A stretch of DNA of 43,374 nucleotides, from assembly GCA_947629485.1 (NCBI GenBank), contig CANRDX010000012.1, positions 1 to 43,374 on the forward strand. The letters run 5' to 3'. Under the pieces are notes generated by a model that made no database searches, had not been told where the DNA came from, and worked only from the letters and a program-made list of their open reading frames with translations. Each line of letters opens with the position of its first letter. The first letter of the stretch is position 1. Below, in pieces: positions 17,822-27,500 of the stretch. Source of the stretch: an uncultured Clostridia bacterium. GTDB taxonomy: Bacteria > Bacillota > Clostridia > Christensenellales > Borkfalkiaceae. The translations under genes were made by a program, and so were the position numbers.

Positions 17822-17864
17822 CTGACCAACGGCGCTTGACGCGGGGGGTTTTTCGAAAAAATAC

Positions 17865-17893
17865 TTGCATTTTCCATTGCTTTGACGTATAAT
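17865..17893 (+). promoter_or_regulatory. Strong sigma-A promoter of the metalloprotease lipoprotein gene
   Basis: -35 TTGCAT (17865-17870) and a consensus -10 TATAAT (17888-17893) are 17 bases apart. Transcription should start near 17900. AAGGA at 17918-17922 is 9 bases before the ATG at 17932. Confidence 0.8.
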
Positions 17894-17931
17894 ATTGTCA
17901 CAAAAATATTCAGCGTCAAGGATGCGGACAT

Positions 17932-20900
17932 ATGAAAAAACGAAAATTTTTAGTCGCGGTTCTTGCAATTTTGGCGATGCTCGCCTGCCTCTGCGCTTGC
18001 GCGCTTCGTCCTAACGACGGTTCCGATAAGAATCCGACCGATCCCGATACTTCCACCGATCCTACGGATCCGACCGATCCGAGCGATCCCGCAGGCCCGA
18101 GCGATCCCACAAACCCGACGGATCCGAGCGACCCCACAGGCCCGAGCGGAACGATCGATCTTTCCGACATCTTCGCAAAATATTCGGATCCCGCAACGCA
18201 GAACTTTGCGGTGACGCTGGATGACGGCGAAAGCACGGATTATTACGAATATCTCGGCTACGATATCCTCAACCGCTATGAGGCGACGGACGGCAACTTT
18301 TACATCGACTATCTTACATACGATCCCGCGGAGGACGTCTACACTTTTTATGCGGATCTCGGCGAGGGAGAATATGAGATCTACCCCGAAGGCACCGACG
18401 ATTTCGACGCAGCCTTTTCCTATTTATATATTATTGACCTTTCCGCGATCGGCGACTACGACTTCACCGAGAGCGGAAACAAGTATGTTGCGGACGATCC
18501 CGACGCGGCGGGCAATGCCGTTCTCGGAGAATATGTCGACGAAGACGGCAACGCCATTGCGTGGACGTCTTTTGAGCTTTCTATCGCAAACGGGGATATC
18601 GCGAAGATCGTGGGCGTGATGGAGGACGGCGTGACGTTCGCCTATACCTTCTCCAAGCAAGGCGCCGTTAGCTTCACCCTTCCCTCGGGCGGCACGACCC
18701 CCGTGGATCCCGACGACCCCACCGACCCCGACACGGACGGCTATGTGCTCGAACTCACGAGGGATTCGCTCTTCCCCGATTTGAACGATACCGTTTACGA
18801 GCACCACAACGGGAGCCACGCCGTAGGCGGCTTCACGGTGACCACGACCAACGTGCTCGGAAACACGCACCATGACTACGACGTGCTGCAATTCAAGAAA
18901 GAGACGGGTACCATGTCCGTGAGCGGCGAGTTTACGCAGATCGTCGTCGTCATCGAATCCACCTATGACTATAACAATCTGAACAAGCTCACGGTGAGCG
19001 TCGGCTCCGCCGCGCTTGCGGTATCCGAACACGCCACCGAGCACACGGGAGTGAAGGACGGGAATTACGAGATCCTCATCCACACGCTCGTGTACGATGT
19101 GAACGCGACGGGCGTGCAACAAATTACGGTTACGAACACGAACAGCAATGCGGTCTATGCGCTCTCCATCGGATTTGTGGGCGAGGGCGGTTCGGCTCCC
19201 GTAGAGCCTGACGAGCCTGCGGACTCCTCCGTGTTCGAGGCCTATGCCGACCGTTCTACTTGGAATTTCTCGGTCTTTGTGACTGACAACGAGGACGCCC
19301 TCGAAGATTATTACGAATACGACGGCAACCGCATTCTCAATTATTATGTGGGATATGATGCGGACTACACCGACTACTTGACGTATGACGAGGCTTCCGA
19401 CCTCTTCACCTATTACTCCGACAACGGGGACGGCACTTACACGGTGTACGACGAGGCGTCTTCCGAATTTGAGGAATACTATACCTATTGCTGTATCGTC
19501 GATCTGACCTATCTCGCCGATTTCAGCTACACGTTGAGCGGGAACGTCTATTCCGCCCTCTCCCCCGACGAAGTGGGCGTCGCCGTCCTCGGCGATTACG
19601 GCATTGCATGGACGAGCTTCACCGTGACGGTCACGGACGGCAAGATCATGATGATCGTTGCGAGAATGAGCGACGGCTACGAGATGCAATATGAGTTCTC
19701 CGATCATGGAACAATCCACATCACCCTTCCGGATGCGGAGGGCGGCGGTTCCGACGTCGACCCCACCCCTTCCGGTACGATGGAGAAGCAGACTTACAAT
19801 TCTTCGACCTTCGATAATGAGAGGTTGCAGGATAAACTTCTTAAAGAAGACGGCGCCATCGGGCTTCCCTCCACGGGCGATTACCATGCCCTCGTCATTC
19901 CCGTGCAGTTTGTCGGCGACACCATTTCCAAGACGCAGCTCGACAACCTGAACATCGCCTTCAACGGCACCGAGGAGCAGACGGGTTGGGAGAGCGTGAA
20001 AACATATTACCAAAAGGCTTCCTACGGCAACCTTAATTTGACGTTCGATATCCAAGAAGTTTATAAGGCGGCGCACAATGCTTCTTACTATGCAGGTATC
20101 GGGGACGGAGATCTGACCATTCTCAACGAGGCGCTCGCCTACTACGAAAGTAAACTCGACCTCACCAAGTACGACACCAACGACGACGGCGCGATCGACG
20201 CAGTCTACCTCATCTATTCGGCGTCCGTCGACTATGACAGTGCCGACTTCTATTGGGCGTATGTGTATTGGGATACTGCTACGAAAACGTACGACGGAAA
20301 GGATGTGTATTACTATCTCTTTGCGGGCTTCGACTTCATGGACGAAAAGACCTCGAACGACAAAGGCTCGGGATATGACATCGTTCTCGGGATGAAGATC
20401 AACGCCGAGACGTATATCCACGAATCGGGGCACCTTCTCGGGCTGGACGACTACTACGACTACTACACAGAGGACACTTATGACGCGGAGTACGGCGGAA
20501 CCATTAAGGCGGGAAGCAACGAAGGGCTTGGCGGCGCGGACATGATGGACTACAACATCGGCGATCACGATGTGTATACCAAGATCATGCTCGGCTGGCT
20601 CACCCCCACCGTTGTGACTGAAAACAAGACGGTCACGATCGACTGCTCCGGCTCCTCCGCCTCGGCGATCCTCATCCCGCTCAACTTCGACAATTCGTAC
20701 TTCTGCGAGTATCTCCTCATCGATCTGTACGCGGCGACGGGTCTCAACAGGGCGCATGCCTCCGATCTCTACGACGGGGCGGCGTTCGGCGTGCGCATCT
20801 ATCATGTGTCCTCGTCGATCGACAACCCGTATCAAAATGACGGGTACAGTTCCTTTACGGACAATAACAACTCCGTCTCGGAACATGCGCTCATCAAGCT

Positions 20901-21096
20901 CGTGGAAGCGGACGGGGAAAAGCGGTTTGCAAGTTCAGACGGCTACGCCGCCGAGACCGACCTCTGGCAGGCGGGAGATACGCTCTCCGAAGCCTTCCCC
21001 TCCTATACGCGCAACGACGGGAAAACGCTCAACTTCGATATTATCATCGAGAACGTCTCCGCGACCTCGGCGACCGTTCAGATCGTGTTTTATTGA
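17932..21096 (+). CDS. M6-type zinc metalloprotease lipoprotein
   Basis: A 1054-residue lipoprotein. The signal peptide ends in a Cys-rich stretch; Cys23 or Cys19 is the likely lipidated residue. A linker of Asp-Pro-Thr/Ser units follows (about 34-73). Two related modules of about 170 residues (about 76-245 and 432-600) share DYYEY, DYLTYD and AWTSF landmarks and flank a beta-sandwich (about 268-420). The C-terminal part (about 620-1054) is the protease: HESGHLLGLDDYYDY begins at His830 and matches HExxHxxGLxD of the M6 (immune inhibitor A-like) family, with His830, Glu831 and His834 seen. It should cleave proteins outside the cell while tethered to the membrane. It is a single-gene unit with its own promoter and terminator. 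Substrate is unknown. Confidence 0.88.
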   Translation: MKKRKFLVAVLAILAMLACLCACALRPNDGSDKNPTDPDTSTDPTDPTDPSDPAGPSDPTNPTDPSDPTGPSGTIDLSDIFAKYSDPATQNFAVTLDDGESTDYYEYLGYDILNRYEATDGNFYIDYLTYDPAEDVYTFYADLGEGEYEIYPEGTDDFDAAFSYLYIIDLSAIGDYDFTESGNKYVADDPDAAGNAVLGEYVDEDGNAIAWTSFELSIANGDIAKIVGVMEDGVTFAYTFSKQGAVSFTLPSGGTTPVDPDDPTDPDTDGYVLELTRDSLFPDLNDTVYEHHNGSHAVGGFTVTTTNVLGNTHHDYDVLQFKKETGTMSVSGEFTQIVVVIESTYDYNNLNKLTVSVGSAALAVSEHATEHTGVKDGNYEILIHTLVYDVNATGVQQITVTNTNSNAVYALSIGFVGEGGSAPVEPDEPADSSVFEAYADRSTWNFSVFVTDNEDALEDYYEYDGNRILNYYVGYDADYTDYLTYDEASDLFTYYSDNGDGTYTVYDEASSEFEEYYTYCCIVDLTYLADFSYTLSGNVYSALSPDEVGVAVLGDYGIAWTSFTVTVTDGKIMMIVARMSDGYEMQYEFSDHGTIHITLPDAEGGGSDVDPTPSGTMEKQTYNSSTFDNERLQDKLLKEDGAIGLPSTGDYHALVIPVQFVGDTISKTQLDNLNIAFNGTEEQTGWESVKTYYQKASYGNLNLTFDIQEVYKAAHNASYYAGIGDGDLTILNEALAYYESKLDLTKYDTNDDGAIDAVYLIYSASVDYDSADFYWAYVYWDTATKTYDGKDVYYYLFAGFDFMDEKTSNDKGSGYDIVLGMKINAETYIHESGHLLGLDDYYDYYTEDTYDAEYGGTIKAGSNEGLGGADMMDYNIGDHDVYTKIMLGWLTPTVVTENKTVTIDCSGSSASAILIPLNFDNSYFCEYLLIDLYAATGLNRAHASDLYDGAAFGVRIYHVSSSIDNPYQNDGYSSFTDNNNSVSEHALIKLVEADGEKRFASSDGYAAETDLWQAGDTLSEAFPSYTRNDGKTLNFDIIIENVSATSATVQIVFY
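18031..18150 (+). repeat. Coding tandem repeat (Asp-Pro-Thr/Ser linker)
   Basis: Imperfect 9-base units of the form GAT-CCG-ACC/AGC encode about 40 residues of xDPxDP linker after the lipid anchor of the metalloprotease. Such linkers usually span the cell wall. The number of units may vary by slippage between strains. Confidence 0.8.
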
Positions 21097-21204
21097 GAAG
21101 GTAACATATCGGAATGCGTGATAAGGCGATTCTTCGACACGCTCGTTCCGCGCGGCTCGGAATGACGATTGGGAACGCACAAATCAGAATGACAAAATGA
21201 AAAA

Positions 21205-21240
21205 GGCGCTGCGGCTATGCCGCGGCGCCCCTTTTTGTTT
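21205..21240 (+). terminator. Intrinsic terminator after the metalloprotease gene
   Basis: The stem 21205-21215 pairs with 21219-21229 (one G-T pair) around a 3-base loop and is followed by CCTTTTTGTTTT. A run of As on the left side gives a T-run on the other strand, so it may act in both directions. Confidence 0.8.
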
Positions 21241-21260
21241 TCCGCTCTCGGCGCGGACCC

Positions 21261-21280
21261 ATAAAAGGCGCAACGGCGCC
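21261..21280 (-). terminator. Terminator after the 50-residue protein gene
   Basis: On the minus strand a short stem GGCGC/GCGCC (arms 21267-21271 and 21276-21280) is followed by TTTTAT. It lies 4 bases past the stop of the small gene and close to the opposing terminator at 21205-21240. Confidence 0.55.
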
Positions 21281-21283
21281 CTC

Positions 21284-21436
21284 TTATGACTCCGATTCGT
21301 AGTGACAGCCGGAATACTGTGTGGGAGGCATGGTCTCGCCCTCGCCGACATAGATCGTGTTGACGACCTTGCCTTCCCGATCGACCACCTTGTACGCGCC
21401 CGTCTTGGGGCAGACGTCTCCGCAGTTCAATCTCAT
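21284..21436 (-). CDS. Small protein, 50 residues, YjzC-like layout
   Basis: The true start is the ATG at 21436, 7-8 bases after a perfect GGAGGTGA; the open frame upstream has no such signal. The protein starts MRLNCGDVCPKTG and ends in PPTQYSGCHYESES, with three Cys and one His (Cys5, Cys9, Cys44, His45) that could bind a metal. A GD-x-C-P-x-TG-x-Y-x-V opening and a PPT segment recall small YjzC-type proteins of Firmicutes, but I only see a loose resemblance. It follows uppP on the same strand with a gap of about 56 bases and has its own strong ribosome binding site. Function unknown. Confidence 0.7.
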   Translation of the reverse strand: MRLNCGDVCPKTGAYKVVDREGKVVNTIYVGEGETMPPTQYSGCHYESES

Positions 21437-21492
21437 GTTTTCACCTCCGATACATGCAGTATGGGCGGTTCGGCAAAGGTTATGCTGCGGCA

Positions 21493-22299
21493 TTAAAGCG
21501 TCATGTCCAGCCAAAGGGTGCAGACGGAGAGAAGCAACAGGTAGAGCGCAAACCATTTATAGTTTGCCCGCCCCATCGCCTTCAACATGATCTTGATGGC
21601 GAAGAACCCGAAGATCGCCGACGACGCGATCCCCGCAAGCATTCCGCACACGCCCGCCGCGCTCCAAGCCGCAGTCCCGGAAGAAGCGGCCTTCAAAATC
21701 CCCACCGCGGCGCTGCCCAAGATGATGGGAATACTCATGAGGAAGGAAAAGCGCGAGCTTTCCTCCGCGTCCGCGCCCGAAAAGACGCCCGCGGCGATCG
21801 TCGAGCCGCTGCGCGAAAGCCCCGGCAGGATCGCCGCCGCCTGCATGAAGCCCATCGAAAGGGCGTTGCGCCAGCCGAAGGGACGGACTTTTTTCCGCCG
21901 CAGGGCGCAGAGTTCGCAAATAAGAAGAAGGACGGCGGTCACGCCGAAGAGAAGGCAGACGGCCGCGATCCCCCGCTCCCCGCCGAAGAGCGCGTCGATC
22001 TTGCTCTCGAAGAGCAGCCCCGCGACGCCCGCGGGAACCGTCGCGACAAGCAGCATCGCGATCTTGCGCGGACAAGAAAAGAGCGCCCGTATATCCTTCC
22101 GAAAGGCGATGAGAACGGCAAGGAGCGTTCCCAAATGCAGCATGACGTTGAAAAGCGTCGTGCCGCCGCCCTCGACGGAATAGCCGAGCGCATGCTCCAA
22201 AAGGACGAGATGTCCGCTTGAAGAAACGGGCAGGAACTCTGTGAGTCCCTGCACCGTACCGAGAACAATAGATTTGAAGAGTGTTTCCCAAAAGCCCAT
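21493..22299 (-). CDS. uppP: Undecaprenyl-diphosphatase UppP (BacA)
   Basis: A 268-residue membrane protein that dephosphorylates undecaprenyl diphosphate so that the lipid carrier can be reused for cell wall synthesis; extra copies give bacitracin resistance. Both family signatures are present: GLTEFLPVSSSGH at residues 18-30 (Glu21 and His30 are the expected catalytic pair region) and LPGLSRSGSTI near residue 170. About eight hydrophobic helices and the overall length fit the family. It lies 17 bases after the SurA-like lipoprotein gene, so the two probably share a transcript. No clear ribosome binding site is visible before the ATG, which may rely on coupling. Confidence 0.95.
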   Translation of the reverse strand: MGFWETLFKSIVLGTVQGLTEFLPVSSSGHLVLLEHALGYSVEGGGTTLFNVMLHLGTLLAVLIAFRKDIRALFSCPRKIAMLLVATVPAGVAGLLFESKIDALFGGERGIAAVCLLFGVTAVLLLICELCALRRKKVRPFGWRNALSMGFMQAAAILPGLSRSGSTIAAGVFSGADAEESSRFSFLMSIPIILGSAAVGILKAASSGTAAWSAAGVCGMLAGIASSAIFGFFAIKIMLKAMGRANYKWFALYLLLLSVCTLWLDMTL

Positions 22300-22316
22300 G
22301 CAACGACCGAAAAAGG

Positions 22317-24437
22317 TTAGTCGCCGAGTCTCTTGAGGTCGCTGAACTTGGATTCGTCGATCGTTGCCGAATCGTCTTTATTCTCCTTGACGAACTTCTG
22401 GAACTGCTTGGAGACGTACGTTTCGATCTGATCGGATTTGAGCTGCTCGAAGAAGAGATAGGAGAAGGTATCCTCATCCTCCCTCTTTTCATAATCGAAC
22501 GAGAAAGCGTTGTTCCCTTCGGGATCGTAGTCCGCGAAGGAGAACGTGCAGTAGATGAAGTGCCAACCGAATTGGCTGGGAACGACCGCATAGGAACCCG
22601 CGCCGTTCCGTACTGCCCATTGCGCCGCATACTCATACTCGCTCACATAGTCCGTCTTGTTCGGAGTGACCGAATAACCGAGATAGGTGTTGAGACCCGC
22701 CGTATCCGTATTGTATGCAAACGACAGCTCGTTTATGACGGAGAGAACTTGATTCTCCTCTGTCCCCGCGACGAACATCTCGTTCGCGTTGTAATGGAAG
22801 CCGCCGTCCCAATCCACTTTGCCCTTCTCGTAGATGAACTTCTCGTAGTCGTAGTCCGTTCTATCTTCATTCAGATAATCGGAGCGGGAGAAGTACTCAT
22901 CGGGGTTTGCGGCTTCCCCGTTATAGGGAACGAGCGTGTGATCCGTCGCAAATTCGAGATAGCCTTTCACTTCGTTGAGGAACCCGCCGATGTTGATCTT
23001 GTTCGGGACAAGGTAATCGATGTCGCCGTCGTCGTCGAGCACGACCTCGCCGTTGTAGGTGTACTGCCCGAGGTAGTTCTTGACGCGCTGATAGCGGGTA
23101 TTCCCTTCGCCGAAGTTATCCTCGAAGAAGAGATATTTGCGCACGTCGTCGTTATTCGTGAACGCCTTGTCGCCCTCTTCCGCAAGATAGGAATAGTCGG
23201 TGTGACCCGTGAACCATGTGCCGCGCTGATCGGTCGCCGTCAGCTTTTCGAGGAGCTTGGTGCGCGTCGCATACTTGCCGCCCTTCGGATCGTTGTAGTC
23301 CTGCGAAGCATTTTCGAGCTGTTTGCTCTGCGCGTCGGAGAAGGGAAGAAGAATGTTGATGACGTACCCGTATGCCTCGTATTCATTGTTCGTCTTCTTG
23401 GGCGCGGTGAGAATGAAGGAGGTATCCGACATGCCGTCGAACGCCGTTTCAAAGGAAGATCTGTCGCGGTTGAACAAGTCCGTCTGATTGTCGAGCGTTT
23501 CGTCGAAGTGAGCCTGCGCCCAGTCCTCGGTGAGATTTGCCGTCGCCTCGTCTTTGAGGGCATCTTCCATCTTGTCGATGACGGCGGTCTCGTATTGAGA
23601 GGCGAGCAGGGAGAAGTAGTAGCTCGTTTCCTCGAAATTGCGGGTGTTCTCCCCTTTCTCGATGTAGTTGTTGCTGTAAAGACGGGAGACGAACTCCTTG
23701 TATGCCTTCTTGCGGGTGGAGGGCAGAGATCCGTCCACAGCCTCGTAGCTGCCGCAATCCTCTGCCTTGTTGAGACCCGTATAGATCGCGTATTCCGTAT
23801 CGTAGTAGTCCTCGTTCTCCGTCTCCGCGCCGGTGGGAAGGGTGCGGACTTCGGAGTCGGGCGTGTGCTCGTGTTCGTCGAGAACGTCGATAATTCCTTC
23901 CTCGATGGTGTCGATCTGCGAATTGACGCTCACGCGGAGATCGTATTGCGCCTTATCCTTCTCCTCTTGGTCGAGGAAAAAGCCTAAGCCCGCGGCCTGC
24001 TTTTCGTAATAGCTCTCGCCCCCTTCGGCGACGGCGGTCGTATAGGCGTTGGCGTCGAGATTGTTCTCTTTGGCGAGGAACGCCTTCGCGTACTGCACGT
24101 TGATCTGCCGCTGGACGAGGGAATCCATGATGTAATCGAACGCGTCGGCAAAGCTCATGCCGTAGTACTGCACGAGCGTCTGCCCCGTGGAAAGGAATCC
24201 CTGTACGAGCTGGCGCTTCAAGATCACGGTCTCCCCGATAAATTCGTCAAGCCCGAGACCGTAGAATTCGCCGCCCTCCTCCGTGAATGCCTTGCTTTTG
24301 GAAATATCGACGGTGGCGACGGTCTGCGCATAGTCCTTCGCGTTGTCGTGCGTGGTGAGCGCGTCGCACCCCGCGAGGGCGCCGCAGGCGAGCACGGCGG
24401 AAAGAGCAATGGCGACCGCTTGTTTTTTTCTCTTCAT
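22317..24437 (-). CDS. SurA/PrsA-like foldase lipoprotein
   Basis: A 706-residue lipoprotein with signal peptide and lipobox LAGC (Cys24). The first 200 residues contain helices typical of SurA_N-type chaperone modules (a segment with VLKRQLVQ, then DYIMDSLVQRQINVQYA). Near residues 605-640, AAQWAVRNGAGSYAVVPSQF followed by GWHFIYC resembles the end of a parvulin (PPIC) domain, where a Gly-x-His-x-Ile motif is common. It is longer than usual PrsA (about 300 residues) because of a large Asp/Tyr-rich middle section. Gene order mfd then a parvulin-type lipoprotein is common in Clostridia. It would help fold exported proteins, fitting a cell that secretes giant proteins. Isomerase activity is not certain. 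Confidence 0.7.
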   Translation of the reverse strand: MKRKKQAVAIALSAVLACGALAGCDALTTHDNAKDYAQTVATVDISKSKAFTEEGGEFYGLGLDEFIGETVILKRQLVQGFLSTGQTLVQYYGMSFADAFDYIMDSLVQRQINVQYAKAFLAKENNLDANAYTTAVAEGGESYYEKQAAGLGFFLDQEEKDKAQYDLRVSVNSQIDTIEEGIIDVLDEHEHTPDSEVRTLPTGAETENEDYYDTEYAIYTGLNKAEDCGSYEAVDGSLPSTRKKAYKEFVSRLYSNNYIEKGENTRNFEETSYYFSLLASQYETAVIDKMEDALKDEATANLTEDWAQAHFDETLDNQTDLFNRDRSSFETAFDGMSDTSFILTAPKKTNNEYEAYGYVINILLPFSDAQSKQLENASQDYNDPKGGKYATRTKLLEKLTATDQRGTWFTGHTDYSYLAEEGDKAFTNNDDVRKYLFFEDNFGEGNTRYQRVKNYLGQYTYNGEVVLDDDGDIDYLVPNKINIGGFLNEVKGYLEFATDHTLVPYNGEAANPDEYFSRSDYLNEDRTDYDYEKFIYEKGKVDWDGGFHYNANEMFVAGTEENQVLSVINELSFAYNTDTAGLNTYLGYSVTPNKTDYVSEYEYAAQWAVRNGAGSYAVVPSQFGWHFIYCTFSFADYDPEGNNAFSFDYEKREDEDTFSYLFFEQLKSDQIETYVSKQFQKFVKENKDDSATIDESKFSDLKRLGD

Positions 24438-24507
24438 AGTTAGAAAAACTCCTGCATGGTTCGTTCGAATCGTGCGCGCATGGGGGCGCGCATATCAAGC
24501 TCCCATT

Positions 24508-24536
24508 ATTATAACCTATTTTTCCGAATTGTGCAA
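24508..24536 (-). promoter_or_regulatory. Sigma-A promoter of the foldase-uppP transcript
   Basis: On the minus strand, -35 TTGCAC (24531-24536) and a consensus -10 TATAAT (24508-24513) are 17 bases apart. The start would be near 24501, with a leader of about 64 bases and AGGAG before the ATG at 24437. No terminator is visible between the mfd stop and this promoter, so some read-through is possible. Confidence 0.75.
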
Positions 24537-24553
24537 ATAATTCTCGGCAAAAT

Positions 24554-27500
24554 TCAGTGAAAAGTTGAAGCAAATTTCAAAAATCTCGTCATCTGCACCA
24601 TCGTTTTCCCGCCGTCGCCCATATTTTTGAAGCGGAGCACGGGCGCCGTCGTCATATCGAGGCTCAAAATGGGAGAGTACCGCTCCATCGCGGCGCCCAT
24701 GCGGGGATCGGAAAGGGCGCTCAAAGCCGTGAATTCCAGCGCGCCGCCCTTCGCCCCCACCGAGATCTTCTTCACGCGGAGGCGGGAGGCATAGCTCTTC
24801 ATGACGGCGATCACGAGAAGGTTGAGCGTGGGCTGCGGAAGAGGCCCGTAGTTCTCCTCCATCGAAGCGCACACACGCTTGTAATCGGCGGCGTCGCGGA
24901 TCTCGGCGATCTGCTTGTAGCAGTCCATTCTGCCCGCGTTGGACTCGATGTACGTCTCGGGAATGTATGCCGTCGTCTTGATATCGAGATCGACTATCTC
25001 CTGCCTTTCGCCCGTCAGCTCCTCTTTGAGGATCTTGGCGTAAAGCTCGTAGCCCACCTTGTCCATATGCCCGTGCTGTTCGGCGCCGAGCACGTTGCCC
25101 GCGCCGCGGATCTCGAGATCGCGCATCGCGATACGGAACCCCGAGCCAAGCTCCGTGAACTGCATGATGGCTTTGAGCCGTTCGGCGGCGTTTTCCGTCA
25201 TGACGCGCTCGGGCTTGAAGGTAAAGTAGGCGTGCGCGAGCCGCGTGCCGCGCCCCACCCGCCCGCGGAGCTGGTAGAGCTGCGAGATGCCGAGGCGCTC
25301 GGCGTCGATGACGATGAGGGTGTTGGCGTTGGGAAGGTCGATGCCGTTCTCGATGATGGTCGTCGTCACGAGCAGGTCGTAGTCGCCCCGATAGAAGCCG
25401 AACACGTTCTTTTCGAGGGCGGCGCGTTCCATTCTCCCGTGGGCGATCGTGACGCGCGCCTCGGGAACGATCTCCGCGATCCGTGCCGCAAACGCGCGGA
25501 TCGTCTCCACATGGTTGTATAAAAGAAAGATCTGCCCCTTCCGCGCGATCTCCCGCACGCAGGCGTCGCGGATCAGCGTCTCCGTCTCCTCGGCGACATA
25601 GGTCTGCACGGGCAGACGGGCGTTGGGCGGCGTCTGGATCGTGGAGATATCCCTGATCCCCGAAAGGGAGAGATGCAGCGTGCGCGGTATGGGCGTCGCG
25701 GTCATGGTGAGGCAGTCGACGTCGCGCTTGATGCTCTTGATCTTCTCCTTGTGCTCCACGCCGAAGCGCTGTTCTTCGTCGAGAATGAGAAGCCCGAGGT
25801 CGCGGAATTTCACGTCTTTGGAGAGAAGGCGGTGCGTGCCGATGAGTAGATCGACCTCCCCTTTCTCCGCCGCCGCGAGGATCTCGCGCTGTTCGCGCTC
25901 GGTGCGGAAGCGGTTGAGGCAGGCGACGCGCACGCCGAAGCCCTGCATGCGCTCTTTCGCCGTGACGAGGTGCTGTTCGGAAAGAACAGTGCTCGGGCAC
26001 ATGAACGCGACCTGCCGCCCCGCAAGGATACAGCGGTACGCCGCGCGGAGGGCGACTTCCGTCTTGCCGAAGCCCACGTCGCCGCAGAGAAGGCGATCCA
26101 TCACCTTCTCCGAACACATATCCGATTTGATCTCCGCGATGGATTGGAGCTGATCCGCCGTCTCCTCATAGGGAAACGCCGCCTCGAATTCCTCCATCTC
26201 CTCGTCGTATTCGGGAAAGACGTACCCCTTCTTCTCCTGCCGCTCGGCATAGAGCGCTTTGAGGTCGAACGCCATTTTTTTGAGCGAGGCGCGGACGCGC
26301 GCCTTCACCCGCTCGAATTCGCCGCCGCCGATCTTGGAGAGGGCGGGCGCATCTCCCCCCATGTATTTCGAGAGGATATCCATCTGCTCGACGGGAACGT
26401 AGAGCGCGTCGCCGCCCTGATATTCGAGGGCGACATATTCCTTCACGCCGTCCGTCGTCTCGATTTTTTTGGTGCCCACGATGCGCCCCACGCCGTACGT
26501 CTCGTGGACGGCGTAGTCCCCCACCTCGGGCGCGAGAAAGAGGTCTCCCCGCCTGCGCCTGACGCGCTTTTGAGAGACCGCTTTGGTGAAGAGATCGCCC
26601 GTGCCGATGACGGCAAGTTTGCATTCGTGCAAGAGAAAGCCGCTCGCAAGCGTCTCGGCAAGCGCCGCAACGCCGCGGAAGTCCGTGAGCCTTTCCCCGG
26701 GCGAGGAGAGAAAGATCCCCGCCTCGTTCAGTTCTTCGCCGAGCTTTTGCGCCCGCTGCTCGCTGCCGCAGAAGAGCAGGACGCGGTAGCCCGTCCTTTT
26801 CCACGCCTTGATATCCGAGATGAGATCGGGCAGAGAGTTGAGGTAGCGGCGGGGCGGCGCGGCGGTGAAGTTATAGATCTTCATCGGCTCGAAGAAGCCC
26901 ACATTGCCCGCAAACGTCTGCAAGGCAAGACAGCGGCGGGAAGAGAAGGAGGCGAACGTCTCCGCGGGGACGTACTGCTCTTGGGAGAACTTCATACATT
27001 CCCCGCCCGCGAGCAGCACGGAAAAGCGTTCCGCATGCTCGGAATACAGCCCCTTCAACTTATCGCGGATGAGCTTGCATTCGTCGAACACGAGGAGCGC
27101 GTCGGCGGGGAGCAGTTCGGGAAAATCCGTCGTATTTTCGAGAAGGGGCAGCAAAAAATCGGAGCGATATTCATCCCGCGCAATATTTTCGGCGACGGAC
27201 TGCATGCGCGTATAAGCCTCGGGCGAGGGCGCGCGGCGAAATTCTTCTTCAAAAACGCGCCGAATGCGCGCAATATCGTCCTCGGAGGGGATCGCGTCCG
27301 TCGCGGCGACGATGTCGAGGGAGGAAAGGCGCGGGTAGCGTTCCGCCGTCACTTCGTCGTACGGCTTGATGGCTTCCACCTCGTCGCCGAAGAAATCGAT
27401 GCGCACGGGGTGTTCGCAGTTGACGGGAAAGATATCGAGGATATCGCCGCGCACCGAAAAGGCGCCGCGGCTCTCCACGGTATATTCGCGGGTATAGCCC

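Larger units (their letters stand above)
17133..17864. other. Gene-free region between divergent surface-protein genes
   Basis: It holds the leader and promoter of the leftward operon (17133-17234), an AT-rich stretch to about 17385, then a GC-rich block of repeats from about 17390 to 17821. Open frames inside the repeats have no ribosome binding sites and are not credited. The 17-base unit GGACTGCGTTTGAGGGG occurs three times (17404-17420, 17490-17506, 17682-17698). The promoter of the rightward metalloprotease gene starts at 17865. Confidence 0.7.

Noticed and set aside
17365-17931. Minus-strand open frames of 109-188 codons in the intergenic region
   Set aside because: They run through palindromic repeats and the promoter, with no ribosome binding site.
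18424-20886. Minus-strand open frame of 820 codons
   Set aside because: It lies fully inside the metalloprotease gene, which has a promoter, signal peptide and active site on the other strand.
24516-26117. Minus-strand open frame of 533 codons
   Set aside because: It is a second frame of mfd; the Arg/Pro/Ala-rich product has no domain and mfd is certain.
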